From the NCBI GenBank assembly GCA_963826165.1, contig CAWGWC010000017.1:372001-436000 (forward strand): 64,000 nucleotides of DNA, in the 5' to 3' direction. Within the stretch, counting starts at the first letter, position 1; each line of letters begins with the position of its first letter. This document shows, one piece after another, positions 42,632 through 51,344 of the stretch. The notes beneath the pieces were generated by a model. It ran no database searches and had not been told where the DNA came from. It was given only the letters and a program-made list of their open reading frames with translations. Both the position numbers and the translations under genes were made by a program. Source of the DNA: JACVRW01 sp963826165 (GTDB taxonomy: Bacteria; Actinomycetota; Thermoleophilia; Solirubrobacterales; Thermoleophilaceae).

Positions 42632-43423
42632 ATGGAGACGAACCTCAAGGCGATCGACCTCAAGGACTTTTGGCGCCGCTACAAAGACGAGCGCGACGAG
42701 AAGGCCCGTGAGCGCCTGGTCCTGGCCTACGCGCCGCTCGTCAAGTACGTGGCGGGGCGCATGTCCAGTGGCCTGCCCTCCCACGTGGAGGAGGCCGATC
42801 TCATCTCCTACGGGCTGCTCGGCCTGATCTCGGCGATCGAGCGCTTCGAGCCCGAACGCGAGATCAAGTTCGAGACCTTCGCGATCACCCGCATCAAGGG
42901 ATCGATCATCGACGAGCTGCGCTCGCTCGACTGGGTCCCGCGCTCCGTGCGCAGCAAGGCGCGCGAGATCGAGAAGGTCAACGCCAAGCTCGAGCACCAG
43001 CTGCACCGCGCGCCCACCGACCAGGAGATCGCCGAGGAGCTCCACGTGTCGGTCGACGAGCTGCAGGACTCGCTGGTGCGCATCTCCAACTCCTCCGTGG
43101 TGGCGCTCGACGAGCTGTGGACGGTGTCCGACTCCTCGGGCGACCAGGTCTCTCTCCTCGACACCATCCAAGACCCCGCGGCGCTCGACCCGGCCACGGA
43201 GATGGACACCACGGAGATGAAGGACCGGCTGGCCGACGCCATCGCGCGCCTGCCGGAGCGGGAGAAGCTCGTGGTGGCCCTCTACTACTACGAGAATCTG
43301 ACCCTGCGCGAGATCGGCGAGGTGCTCGGCGTGACCGAGTCGCGTGTCTCGCAGCTGCACACCAAGGCCGTCCTGCGGCTCAAATCCCGTCTCCAGGGCG
43401 AACCCTTGGCCGAGGACGAGTAA
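42632..43423 (+). CDS. RNA polymerase sigma factor, WhiG/FliA type
   Basis: 263 residues from ATG 42632. Region 2 (LVKYVAGRMSSGLPSHVEEADLISYGLLGLISAIERFEPEREIKFETFA, about 30-80), region 3 (about 110-160) and region 4 with ALYYYENLTLREIGEVLGVTESRVSQLHTKAVLRL are all present. It is closest in style to WhiG/FliA sigma-28 factors, which read motility or differentiation promoters. No flagellar genes are in the window. Just downstream are a phosphatase-kinase and a STAS protein that could control its anti-sigma factor. Confidence 0.92.
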   Translation: METNLKAIDLKDFWRRYKDERDEKARERLVLAYAPLVKYVAGRMSSGLPSHVEEADLISYGLLGLISAIERFEPEREIKFETFAITRIKGSIIDELRSLDWVPRSVRSKAREIEKVNAKLEHQLHRAPTDQEIAEELHVSVDELQDSLVRISNSSVVALDELWTVSDSSGDQVSLLDTIQDPAALDPATEMDTTEMKDRLADAIARLPEREKLVVALYYYENLTLREIGEVLGVTESRVSQLHTKAVLRLKSRLQGEPLAEDE

Positions 43424-43436
43424 CGGGTCAGCCGGC

Positions 43437-45854
43437 GTGGCCGATCCCCGGCTCCGCGATGAAGGTCGACGCGACGAGCTACGGATCCGCGCGAGCCAGC
43501 AGGCGGCGCTGGCGGGGCTGGCCCAGGAGGCCCTTGCCGGCTCGTCCCTCGACTACCTGCTGACGACCGCCGCCGAGGCGGCACGAGCCGAGCTCGACAC
43601 CGACTACGCGACGATAGGCGAGCTCACCTCCGACCAGCACGGGCTGCTGCTGCGGGCCGGTGCGGGATTGCCGGACGGCACGACGGGCGGTGTGGTGGTG
43701 CTGCTACCCGGGGAGCTGCCGGCCGTGGTGCTGGCGGTGGGGGAAGCGGTGGCGGTCGAGGACTTCGCGACCGACGCGCGCGTCGAGCCGTCGAGTGAGC
43801 AGCGGGAGCTTGGCGTGGCCGGCGCCGCGGCCGCTCCCATCGGCGGGGCCGGCGGCCACCACTACGGCGTGCTGGCCGTCCACAGCCGCAGCGCCCGCCG
43901 CTTTCCCCACGACGACCTGATCTTCCTGCAGGCGCTGGCGAACGTCCTGGCTCTCGCCGCCGAGCGCGCGCGCGACGAGGAGCGGGTGCGCGACAGCGAG
44001 GCTCGCTTTCGCGAGCTCGCAGACACGGCTCCCGTGCTCATGTGGATGACCGATGCCGAGGGTCAGATGACGTTCGTCAACAGCGGCTGGCTGCGCTTCA
44101 CCGGACGCAGCTTCGGCGAGGAGATGGGCGACAGCTTCGGGCTCAGCGCCCACCCCGACGACCGCGAGGAGCTGCTGGCCCGCTGGCACGAGGCCTTCCG
44201 GCGCCGCGAGGAGTTTCGCTACGAGTACCGGCTGCAGGGCTCTCTGGGCGGCTTCCGCTGGGTGCTCGAGGTGGGCACGCCACGGTTCAGCGACGGCCAG
44301 TTCGCCGGCTACGTCGGCACCGCCACGGACATCCACGAGCGCCGGGCGATGGAGGACGCCCTGCGCGAGTCGGAGGCCGGCTTCCGGGACCTGGCCGACA
44401 CGGCGCCGGTGATGATCTGGACCACCGACACCGACGGGCTGGTCACCTTCGTCAACGACGGCTGGCTGCGCTTCACCGGAACGACCCTCGAGCAGGAGCT
44501 CGGGCTGAGCTGGGAGCTCGGCGTGCACCCCGAAGACGTGGAGCCGATGCTCACCTCCTGGCGCGCGGCCCTCGCCGAGCGGTCACGCTGGCAGTTCGAG
44601 TACCGGCTCCGGTCCGCGTCGGGAGAGCACCGCTGGGTGGTCGACCGCGGAGTGCCGCGCTACGAGGGCGACACCTTCGCCGGTTACGTGGGGACGGCGG
44701 TCGACATTCACGAGCGCAAGCTGATGGACGCCCGCCTGCGCGAGGTCTACCAGCGCGAGCACACGATCGCCGAGACGCTGCAGCGGAGCCTCCTGCCCGA
44801 GCGGCTGCCGCTGATCGAAGGGCTCCGCCTGTCGGCGCGCTACCTGCCGGCCGGCGCCGGCGCCGCGATCGGCGGGGACTGGTACGACGTGCTCGAGCGG
44901 CCCGACGGGCGCGTGGCGCTCGTGGTGGGCGACGTGGTGGGGCACGGACTGCGCGCCGCCACCACCATGGGCCAGCTGCGCAACGCGTTCCGCGCCTACG
45001 GCCTGATCGAGGCCTCGCCCGCCGAGGTGATGGCCCGCATCAACCGGCTGGTGATGAGCGGGCTGGACGACGTGATGGCCACCGTGCTCTACCTCGTGCT
45101 CGATCGCGAGACGGGCGAGGTCGTGTTCTCGGCCGCCGGGCATCCACCGCCACTGCTCCTGGCTCCGGACGGGCCGCGTTTCCTGGAAGGGGGCCGCTCG
45201 GTGCCCATCGGCGCCGCGGACCCCGCGGTCTTCCGCGAGACGCGCGCAGAGATGCCCCCCGGCTCCACGCTGCTGCTCTACACCGACGGATTGGTCGAAC
45301 GGCGCGACGTGCCGCTGTCTGAGAGCCTCGATCACCTGGCGCGCGAGGCGGGGGAGGCCGAGCAGGACCTCGGCGCGCTCTGTGACCGCGTGCTGGAGGC
45401 GGTGCTCGGCAACGATGAGCCCGCCGACGATGTCGCGCTGCTGGCCGTGCGACCCACGCGAACCGGAGCGGAGAGCATCCGGCTGGCCCTGCGCGCGGAG
45501 CCGGAGTCTCTTTCGGTGCTGCGGCGCCGGATGGCCCGCTTTCTCCACGCGGCCGGGGCGGCCGAGCTGGAGGCCTACGAGATCACGCTCAGCGTGTGCG
45601 AGGCCGCCGGCAACGCCATCGAGCACGCCTATGGGCCCGGCGATGCGACCTTCGACGTCGAGGTTCGGATCGAGGACGACACGCTGACCGCCAGCGTCCG
45701 TGACCGTGGCAGCTGGCGCGACCGCCGCGGCGAGCACCGCGGCCGCGGGCTGAAGATAATCGAGGGCCTGATGGGCGAGGTCGACCTCCGCGTCGATGAC
45801 GGCGGTACCTTGATCGTGATGAGGAGACGGCTGGGACCACCTCGGGCCGCGTGA
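43437..45854 (+). CDS. GAF-PAS-PAS-PP2C-HATPase signalling protein (RsbU/RsbW fusion)
   Basis: 805 residues from GTG 43437, 13 nt after the sigma gene. Order: GAF (about 15-155), PAS 1 (about 165-280) and PAS 2 (about 290-405), near-duplicate sensor modules sharing LRFTG and GYVGTA motifs, SpoIIE/PP2C phosphatase (about 425-640, with GGDWYD, VVGDVVGHG and LYTDGLVER), and an RsbW-type HATPase (about 650-790, with EAAGNAIEHAYGPG and GRGLKIIEGLMGEV). It may both phosphorylate and dephosphorylate the STAS protein encoded next (GTGA overlap). Confidence 0.9.
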   Translation: MADPRLRDEGRRDELRIRASQQAALAGLAQEALAGSSLDYLLTTAAEAARAELDTDYATIGELTSDQHGLLLRAGAGLPDGTTGGVVVLLPGELPAVVLAVGEAVAVEDFATDARVEPSSEQRELGVAGAAAAPIGGAGGHHYGVLAVHSRSARRFPHDDLIFLQALANVLALAAERARDEERVRDSEARFRELADTAPVLMWMTDAEGQMTFVNSGWLRFTGRSFGEEMGDSFGLSAHPDDREELLARWHEAFRRREEFRYEYRLQGSLGGFRWVLEVGTPRFSDGQFAGYVGTATDIHERRAMEDALRESEAGFRDLADTAPVMIWTTDTDGLVTFVNDGWLRFTGTTLEQELGLSWELGVHPEDVEPMLTSWRAALAERSRWQFEYRLRSASGEHRWVVDRGVPRYEGDTFAGYVGTAVDIHERKLMDARLREVYQREHTIAETLQRSLLPERLPLIEGLRLSARYLPAGAGAAIGGDWYDVLERPDGRVALVVGDVVGHGLRAATTMGQLRNAFRAYGLIEASPAEVMARINRLVMSGLDDVMATVLYLVLDRETGEVVFSAAGHPPPLLLAPDGPRFLEGGRSVPIGAADPAVFRETRAEMPPGSTLLLYTDGLVERRDVPLSESLDHLAREAGEAEQDLGALCDRVLEAVLGNDEPADDVALLAVRPTRTGAESIRLALRAEPESLSVLRRRMARFLHAAGAAELEAYEITLSVCEAAGNAIEHAYGPGDATFDVEVRIEDDTLTASVRDRGSWRDRRGEHRGRGLKIIEGLMGEVDLRVDDGGTLIVMRRRLGPPRAA

Positions 45855-46195
45855 CCACGCCGGCGGAGATCTCGGTTGAACGGCGAGGAGGGCGGCTGCT
45901 GGCCCACCTCGGCGGTGAGATCGACATGACCAACGCCGGTTACGTGCGCGACGAGCTGCTGGCCTCGGTGCCAAACGACGCGCTCGCACTGGTGATCGAC
46001 CTGAGCGGCTGCCGCTACCTCGACTCGGCGGGGATCGAGATCCTCTTCGATCTCTCCCGGCGCCTCGCACGCCGCCGCCAGCAACTGCTGCTCGTGGTGC
46101 CTCCACAGTCGCCCCTGCGACGCGTGCTCGAGCTCACCGAAGTGGAGAGCGCTGCGCCCATCCACGAAGCACTGGATTCCGCCCTCGCCGGGTAG
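45851..46195 (+). CDS. STAS-domain anti-anti-sigma factor
   Basis: 114 residues from GTG 45851, overlapping the phosphatase-kinase stop. A single STAS domain as in SpoIIAA/RsbV: LAHLGGEIDMTNAG, LVIDLSGCRYLDSAGIEILF, with the expected phosphorylatable Ser59 in LDSAGI. In the unphosphorylated form such proteins bind the anti-sigma kinase and free the sigma factor. It should be the output of the module that starts with the sigma gene at 42632. Confidence 0.92.
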   Translation: MTTPAEISVERRGGRLLAHLGGEIDMTNAGYVRDELLASVPNDALALVIDLSGCRYLDSAGIEILFDLSRRLARRRQQLLLVVPPQSPLRRVLELTEVESAAPIHEALDSALAG

Positions 46196-46229
46196 GCTCC
46201 TTTTTCGGCTGTCGAGCGAAGGGAGAGTC

Positions 46230-48305
46230 ATGGCGCACCATTCGCCGAAGAGGATCCGCAACGTGGCGTTGGTGGGCCACCGAGGCAGCGGGAAGACCTC
46301 CGTGAACGAGGCACTCCTGTTCGAGGCGGGCGCGATCAACCGCCTGGGCTCGGTGGCCGAAGGATCGACGATCTCCGACTCGGCGCCCGACGAGAAGGCG
46401 CGCCAGATGTCCATCTCGGCGAGCCTCTCCTCGTTTCGCTGGGAGGACCGAAAGATCAACCTGATCGATACCCCGGGCGACCCCAGCTTCGTCGCGGACG
46501 CCCTGGCCGCCCTACGCGTGGTGGAGGGCGCGGTCTTCGTGGTCAACGGCGTGATGGGCGCCGAGGTGACCACCACCCGCCTCTGGGAGCGGGCCACCGA
46601 GCTGGGCCTCGCCCGCATCCTGTTCGTGAACATGCTCGACCGCGAGCGCGCCGACTTCTTCCGCAGCCTCGAGTCGCTCAAGAACACCTTCGGCCAGCAC
46701 GTCGTGGCCACCGAGATCCCGATCGGCGCCGAGCACGAGCTCGAGGGCGTGGTCGACCTGATCGACATGAAGGCCTACCGCTACGACGGCGCCGAGCGCG
46801 ACAACTGCACCGAGATCGAGATCCCCGAGCACCTCGCCGACCAGGCTCAGGAGTACCGGGAGAAGCTGATGGACGAGGTGGCCGAGGTCTCGGACGCTCT
46901 CATGGAGCGCTACCTCGAAGGCGAGGAGATCTCGCACGACGAGACGGTCTCGGCCCTCAAGACCGGCGTCACCGAGGGACACGTGTTTCCGGTCACCTGC
47001 GGCGCGGCCACCCGCAACCTGGGCATCAACCGCCTGCTGGACGCGCTGGTGGACGACCTGCCCTCGCCGGCCAAACGCGGAGCGATCGATCTCGACGGGG
47101 TGATGCTCGAGCCCGACGAGTCGAAGGACATGGTCGCCTTCGTGTTCAAGACGCTGGCCGACCCCTACGCCGGACGGGTCAACCTCTTCCGCGTCTACCA
47201 GGGAGTGCTCGGTCACGACGCCCACGTCTTCAACTGCCGCGCGCACGTCAAGGAGCGCATCGGCCAGCTGCTGGTGCCGCAGGGCAAAGAGAACGAGCAT
47301 GCGGACGAGTTCGGCCCGGGCGACATCGGCGCCGTGGCCAAGCTGAAGGAGACGCGGGCCGGCGACGTCCTGGCCGGAAAGGACGCGGAGATCCCGCTGG
47401 CGCTGCCGGACATGCCTCGCCCGGTGATGGCCTTCGCGATCGAGGCCAAGGCAAAGGGGGACGAGGAGAAGATGGGCCAGGCGCTGCGGCGGCTGCAGGA
47501 GGAGGACCCCACCATCGACTTCCACCGCGACACCCAGACCGGCGAGCAGATCCTGGCCGGGATCAGCCAGATCCACGTCGAGGTGATCGTCGAGCGCATG
47601 AGGGAGCGTTTCGGGGCCGAGGTCGAGTTGCACCCTCCACACGTGGCCTACCGCGAGGCGATCAGGTCGAGCGCCAAGGCACACGCGCGCTACAAGAAGC
47701 AGACGGGCGGCCGCGGGCAGTTCGCCGACTGCCACATCGAGATCGAGCCGGCCGAGCAGGGCAGCGGCTTCGAGTTCGTGAACGCCATCAAGGGCGGCGT
47801 GATTCCGGGCGGCTTCATCCCGGCGGTCGAGAAGGGCGTGGTGGAGGCCATGCGCAGCGGAACCGTCGCCGGCTTCCCGGTGCGCGACGTGCGGGTGACC
47901 GTGTTCGACGGCCAGCACCACTCCGTCGACTCGTCGGAGATGGCCTTCAAGATCGCCGGCTCGATGGCCTTCAAGGACGCAATGGAGAACGCTCAGCCCA
48001 CGCTGATGGAGCCGATCATGACCGTGCTAGTGACCGTGCCCGAGGAGTCGGTGGGCGATGTGATCGGCGACCTCAACTCCCGTCGAGGCCGCCCACTCGG
48101 CATGGAGCCCAGCGGCTCGGTGACCGAGGTCAAGGCCGAGGTGCCGATGGCCGAGCTCCTGGAGTACGCGCCGGACCTGCGCGCCATCACCGGCGGCCAG
48201 GGGGAGTACACGATGGAGCTCGCCCGCTACGAGCAGGTGCCCGGACACGTCGCCCAGCAGGTGGTGGCGCAGGCCCAGCAGGAGAAGGAGGCCGTGAAGG
48301 CCTAG
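46230..48305 (+). CDS. Elongation factor G-like GTPase (EF-G2 type)
   Basis: 691 residues from ATG 46230, with AGGGAGAG just upstream. All EF-G domains: G domain with P-loop GHRGSGKT (16-23) and DTPGD (80-84), domain II, III, IV (FADCHIEIEP, IKGGVIPGGFIPAVEKGV) and V. Unlike main EF-G, the switch I Thr region is not recognisable (KARQMSISASLSSF), and the guanine-specificity motif NKxD reads NMLD (134-137). It is like EF-G paralogues of unsettled role in actinobacteria. It is far from the str operon, so it is not the housekeeping fusA. Confidence 0.88.
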   Translation: MAHHSPKRIRNVALVGHRGSGKTSVNEALLFEAGAINRLGSVAEGSTISDSAPDEKARQMSISASLSSFRWEDRKINLIDTPGDPSFVADALAALRVVEGAVFVVNGVMGAEVTTTRLWERATELGLARILFVNMLDRERADFFRSLESLKNTFGQHVVATEIPIGAEHELEGVVDLIDMKAYRYDGAERDNCTEIEIPEHLADQAQEYREKLMDEVAEVSDALMERYLEGEEISHDETVSALKTGVTEGHVFPVTCGAATRNLGINRLLDALVDDLPSPAKRGAIDLDGVMLEPDESKDMVAFVFKTLADPYAGRVNLFRVYQGVLGHDAHVFNCRAHVKERIGQLLVPQGKENEHADEFGPGDIGAVAKLKETRAGDVLAGKDAEIPLALPDMPRPVMAFAIEAKAKGDEEKMGQALRRLQEEDPTIDFHRDTQTGEQILAGISQIHVEVIVERMRERFGAEVELHPPHVAYREAIRSSAKAHARYKKQTGGRGQFADCHIEIEPAEQGSGFEFVNAIKGGVIPGGFIPAVEKGVVEAMRSGTVAGFPVRDVRVTVFDGQHHSVDSSEMAFKIAGSMAFKDAMENAQPTLMEPIMTVLVTVPEESVGDVIGDLNSRRGRPLGMEPSGSVTEVKAEVPMAELLEYAPDLRAITGGQGEYTMELARYEQVPGHVAQQVVAQAQQEKEAVKA

Positions 48306-48315
48306 TTGGTGCCCC

Positions 48316-48321
48316 TATCAT
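48316..48321 (+). promoter_or_regulatory. Putative -10 element, leaderless zinc-ribbon gene
   Basis: TATCAT is 7 nt before the GTG at 48329, framed by GCCCC and GGGGC. The spacing equals that at 9651, 10054 and 52843. Confidence 0.42.
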
Positions 48322-48328
48322 CGGGGCC

Positions 48329-49081
48329 GTGAAGAAGGAGCTGAGGCCCGTTCACGACGTCGTCAACTGCGACGTCTGCGGCCGCACCATTCTCAAGGGA
48401 GAGCGCGCCGAGTGGTATCTCGCCCCCGGCGGGGCACGCCACCGGGTCTGTGACCTGTGTGCGGTGCGCGCGCAGCACCACGGGTGGATCCGCGAGTCGG
48501 CGGCCGGCGACCTTCCGGCCCGCATGCCGCGCAACGAGCCCGGCCGCGGGGTGTTCGGGCGCCTGCGTCGGCGGCGCCCGGTGGAGTCGCCGCCAGAGGT
48601 GAGCGCGGGATCGGCCGCACAGGAAGACGCTTACGACGCCGGCGAGTACCACCAGGCCGATGAGCCCACGGCGCCCGCTCCACGCGAGCGCCCGCGGCCC
48701 CGGCCACAGGATCCGCGTCACGTGCGAGCCGTCCCCAGTACCGCCGAGGCCAGGATCGATCGCGCCATGGAGCTGTTCAACGGCTCCACCCACGCCCGCA
48801 CGGTCGCCGGCCTGGCGCGCACGCTCGGGCCGGCCTGGGTGAGCGTCCGGCCCGACGCCGAGCAGCCGAGCTTCGTCTCGCTGCTGGTGGCGTGGGAGCT
48901 GTCGTGGTACCGCTACCGCGTGGACCTCGGCGCCGAGGCGGACCCCGCCGAGCTGCTCGACAAGGGCGACGAGCTGGACGAGTTGGACGAGGCGCTGCGC
49001 CAGTGGAACGCGAGCCTCGACGCCGATGGGCGCGTGGTCGCGGGCGCGACCGTGGGAGGCGAAGGCTCCTCGGCCCGGTGA
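48329..49081 (+). CDS. Zinc-ribbon protein, unknown function
   Basis: 250 residues from GTG 48329. The N-terminus has two CxxC pairs (NCDVCGRTI and VCDLCAVRAQHHGW), a probable zinc ribbon. Residues 70-135 are disordered, with Arg/Pro and Glu. The C-terminal domain (about 140-235) holds GLARTLGPAWVSV and WELSWYRYRVDLG followed by an acidic helix, KGDELDELDEAL. No known function. The stop overlaps the RNase HI gene (GTGA), implying a link to RNA/DNA metabolism, which is only contextual. Confidence 0.75.
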   Translation: MKKELRPVHDVVNCDVCGRTILKGERAEWYLAPGGARHRVCDLCAVRAQHHGWIRESAAGDLPARMPRNEPGRGVFGRLRRRRPVESPPEVSAGSAAQEDAYDAGEYHQADEPTAPAPRERPRPRPQDPRHVRAVPSTAEARIDRAMELFNGSTHARTVAGLARTLGPAWVSVRPDAEQPSFVSLLVAWELSWYRYRVDLGAEADPAELLDKGDELDELDEALRQWNASLDADGRVVAGATVGGEGSSAR

Positions 49082-49482
49082 GGGTCACGGTCCACGTCGA
49101 CGGCGGGGCGCGCGGCAACCCCGGTCCCGCCGCAGTGGCCGCCGTGGCGACCAGCCCCGACGGAGACTCTCTCGGCGAGCGCAATGCCTACATCGGCGAG
49201 GCCACCAACAACGTCGCCGAGTACCGCGCCCTGCTGCTGGGCCTCGAGCTGGCCCGGGACCTGGGGGCGACCGAGGTCGAGGTGGTCAATGACTCCGAGC
49301 TGGTGGCCCGTCAGATCGGCGGCGAGTACAAGGTCAAGCACGCCGGGCTCAAGCCGCTCTTCCTCGAGTCCATGCGCGAGCTGCGCGGCTTCGACTCCTG
49401 GGCGGTGCGCTCGGTGCGCCGGGAGCAGAACGAGCGCGCCGACGAGCTGGTCAACGAGGCCCTCGACCGGGCCCTCGGTTAG
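49078..49482 (+). CDS. Ribonuclease HI family protein
   Basis: 134 residues from GTG 49078, overlapping the upstream stop. RNase H fold with catalytic D8 (VDGGARGNPGPA), E48 (NNVAEYRALLLGLE) and D72 (VVNDSELVARQI); the fourth acidic residue fits ERADELVNEA. It lacks the basic-protrusion loop of E. coli RNase HI, like RnhC-type archaeal and actinobacterial enzymes. It degrades RNA in RNA-DNA hybrids. The longer open frame upstream is not needed. Confidence 0.92.
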   Translation: MRVTVHVDGGARGNPGPAAVAAVATSPDGDSLGERNAYIGEATNNVAEYRALLLGLELARDLGATEVEVVNDSELVARQIGGEYKVKHAGLKPLFLESMRELRGFDSWAVRSVRREQNERADELVNEALDRALG

Positions 49483-49507
49483 GCTCGGCGGGCTCGCCCC
49501 GCGATCC

Positions 49508-51331
49508 ATGGCCATGAAGACGAAGCTGCCCGCAGTACTCACGTGCCTCGCCGCCCTGACGTTCGTGTCGCCGGCCGGGGCGGCCATCCTGCCCGGGGTC
49601 GCGATCGACGGCCCCAGCGCGACCATAAGCCCTGTGCTGCCGCGGATCGACGTGGCCCCGGACGGCAGCGCTGCGCTCGTCTACCTGAAGACGGTCGACG
49701 GCGAGGACCACCCCTTCGTGTCGCGCCTCGTGAACGGCGCCTGGAGCCCGCCCCAGCAGGTCGACCCGGGCTCGAACGAGGTGTCGGAGGCTCCGCGGAT
49801 AGCCGTTGCCAACGGAGGCAAGACGGTGGTGACCTTCCGCTCCGCCACGGCGGTGGTGGCGCGCGTGAGCCCGAGCGGGGGAGCGCCCTTCGGCCCGCCC
49901 CAGGTCATCCAGGCCGCGGGGCGGTACGGCAACGTCGATCTCGCCCCCGACGGCAACGGCTACGTGATCTCGAGCGACAACGCCGACGTCGTGGCCTGGC
50001 GGCTGAACGGCGCGACCTGGGCGCAGGTGGGCGCGGGCCAGCTGAACGCAGATCCCGCCGTCAACGCGGGCGACGCCGGCAACAACCAGGCTCAGGTGGC
50101 CACCGCGCCCGACGGGGCTACGGCGGTGGCCGCCTGGGGCGAGGGAGACGCCGGCAGCACCGTAGACACGGTCACGCGCCGGTTCACGGGGACCAGCCCC
50201 GGCCCGGCCGCGGGTGCGGCTCTGCCCGCGCTTCCCGGGGCCCAGCCCTACGGCATGGGCGCCGTGGCCGCCGACCAGCCGGACGTCGGCATCGCCGCCT
50301 CCGGCACGGCCTGGGTGGTGTTCCGGCAGAACTTCATCTACAACAACATGACCAAGCACCGCGCCATCGCCCGACCGTTCACCGGGAACGCGTTCGGCCC
50401 CTACCAGCTGGTCGACGGCATGCCCGACCCGCCCCCCGAGGGCCGCGACTACCAGCGCATCGACGTGAACCCCGCCGGCCAGGGTCTGATCACCCACTAC
50501 GGAAACCTCACCAACCCGTTCGAGGTGGCCACTCTGAGCGCCGGCACGTGGACCAAGGGCACGCTGGTCAACACGGCGGCCAACAACGGGGCTCCGCTCG
50601 GCTCGCCGGCCGTCGGCGAGAACGGCTCGGGCCTCGTGGCCTGGAACCAGGATCCGGGCGGCGGCGCGGACAAGCGCGCGCTGGCGCGCGCCACGCTGGG
50701 TGGGCTGAGGCCCGAGCTGACGCTGTCGGATCCGGCGTTCGGCGCGGTCGCGGGCGGCGTGGAGACCGCCGCCGGCGCGGGCGGCTTCGCGGCGGCGGTG
50801 TTCGTCCAGGGAGCCGCAGCCACCACGCGGATCGCGGCGGCGGTGGTGGATCTGCCGCGGCCCGCGGGGACTGCGCCGCAGCCCGCGCCGCGTGACGTCA
50901 CCCGGCCGCGCGTCACCGGCCTGCGGCTGTCGCGCAGGCGCTTCCGGATCGGCCGCGCGCTGCCGAGCGCCGCGGCCGTCAGGACCGGCACCACCATCCG
51001 CTTCCGCCTGTCCGAGGCCGCGCGGGCCAGGCTGAGCTTCAGCCGGGCGCGGGCCGGCCGGCGCGTGGGTGGCCGCTGCCGCCGGGCCACCCGGCAGAAC
51101 CGGGTCCGGCCGCGCTGCACGCGCTTCGTGAGCGTCCGGCGCGGCTCGCTCACCCGCTCGGTGGCCGCCGGCGCCCGGCGGATCCGGTTCGCCGGCCGGG
51201 TCAGTCGCCGCACCACGCTCAGGCCGGGGCGTTACCGGCTGACCCTGACCGCCACCGACAGGGCGGGTAACCGGTCGAGCCCCGACCGGGCACGCTTCAC
51301 GCTGCTCAGGCGGGCCAAGCGGCGCGGCTGA
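49508..51331 (+). CDS. Secreted beta-propeller-like protein with basic C-terminus
   Basis: 607 residues from ATG 49508 (a second Met at 49514 is possible). Signal peptide 1-25 ends AGA. Residues 30-455 look like repeated beta blades with APDG, VAAWGEG and GLVAWNQDPG motifs, as in exported actinobacterial propeller proteins. The C-terminus (about 460-607) is very Arg-rich with a Big/cadherin-like pattern ending YRLTLTATDRAGNRS. Unknown function; probably cell-surface. Confidence 0.75.
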   Translation: MAMKTKLPAVLTCLAALTFVSPAGAAILPGVAIDGPSATISPVLPRIDVAPDGSAALVYLKTVDGEDHPFVSRLVNGAWSPPQQVDPGSNEVSEAPRIAVANGGKTVVTFRSATAVVARVSPSGGAPFGPPQVIQAAGRYGNVDLAPDGNGYVISSDNADVVAWRLNGATWAQVGAGQLNADPAVNAGDAGNNQAQVATAPDGATAVAAWGEGDAGSTVDTVTRRFTGTSPGPAAGAALPALPGAQPYGMGAVAADQPDVGIAASGTAWVVFRQNFIYNNMTKHRAIARPFTGNAFGPYQLVDGMPDPPPEGRDYQRIDVNPAGQGLITHYGNLTNPFEVATLSAGTWTKGTLVNTAANNGAPLGSPAVGENGSGLVAWNQDPGGGADKRALARATLGGLRPELTLSDPAFGAVAGGVETAAGAGGFAAAVFVQGAAATTRIAAAVVDLPRPAGTAPQPAPRDVTRPRVTGLRLSRRRFRIGRALPSAAAVRTGTTIRFRLSEAARARLSFSRARAGRRVGGRCRRATRQNRVRPRCTRFVSVRRGSLTRSVAAGARRIRFAGRVSRRTTLRPGRYRLTLTATDRAGNRSSPDRARFTLLRRAKRRG

Positions 51332-51344
51332 GCGCGCCCGGCGC

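Noticed and set aside
49184..49507. 108-codon N-terminal extension of the secreted propeller-like protein
   Set aside because: It overlaps the RNase HI gene in another frame and would bury the clear signal peptide that starts at 49508.
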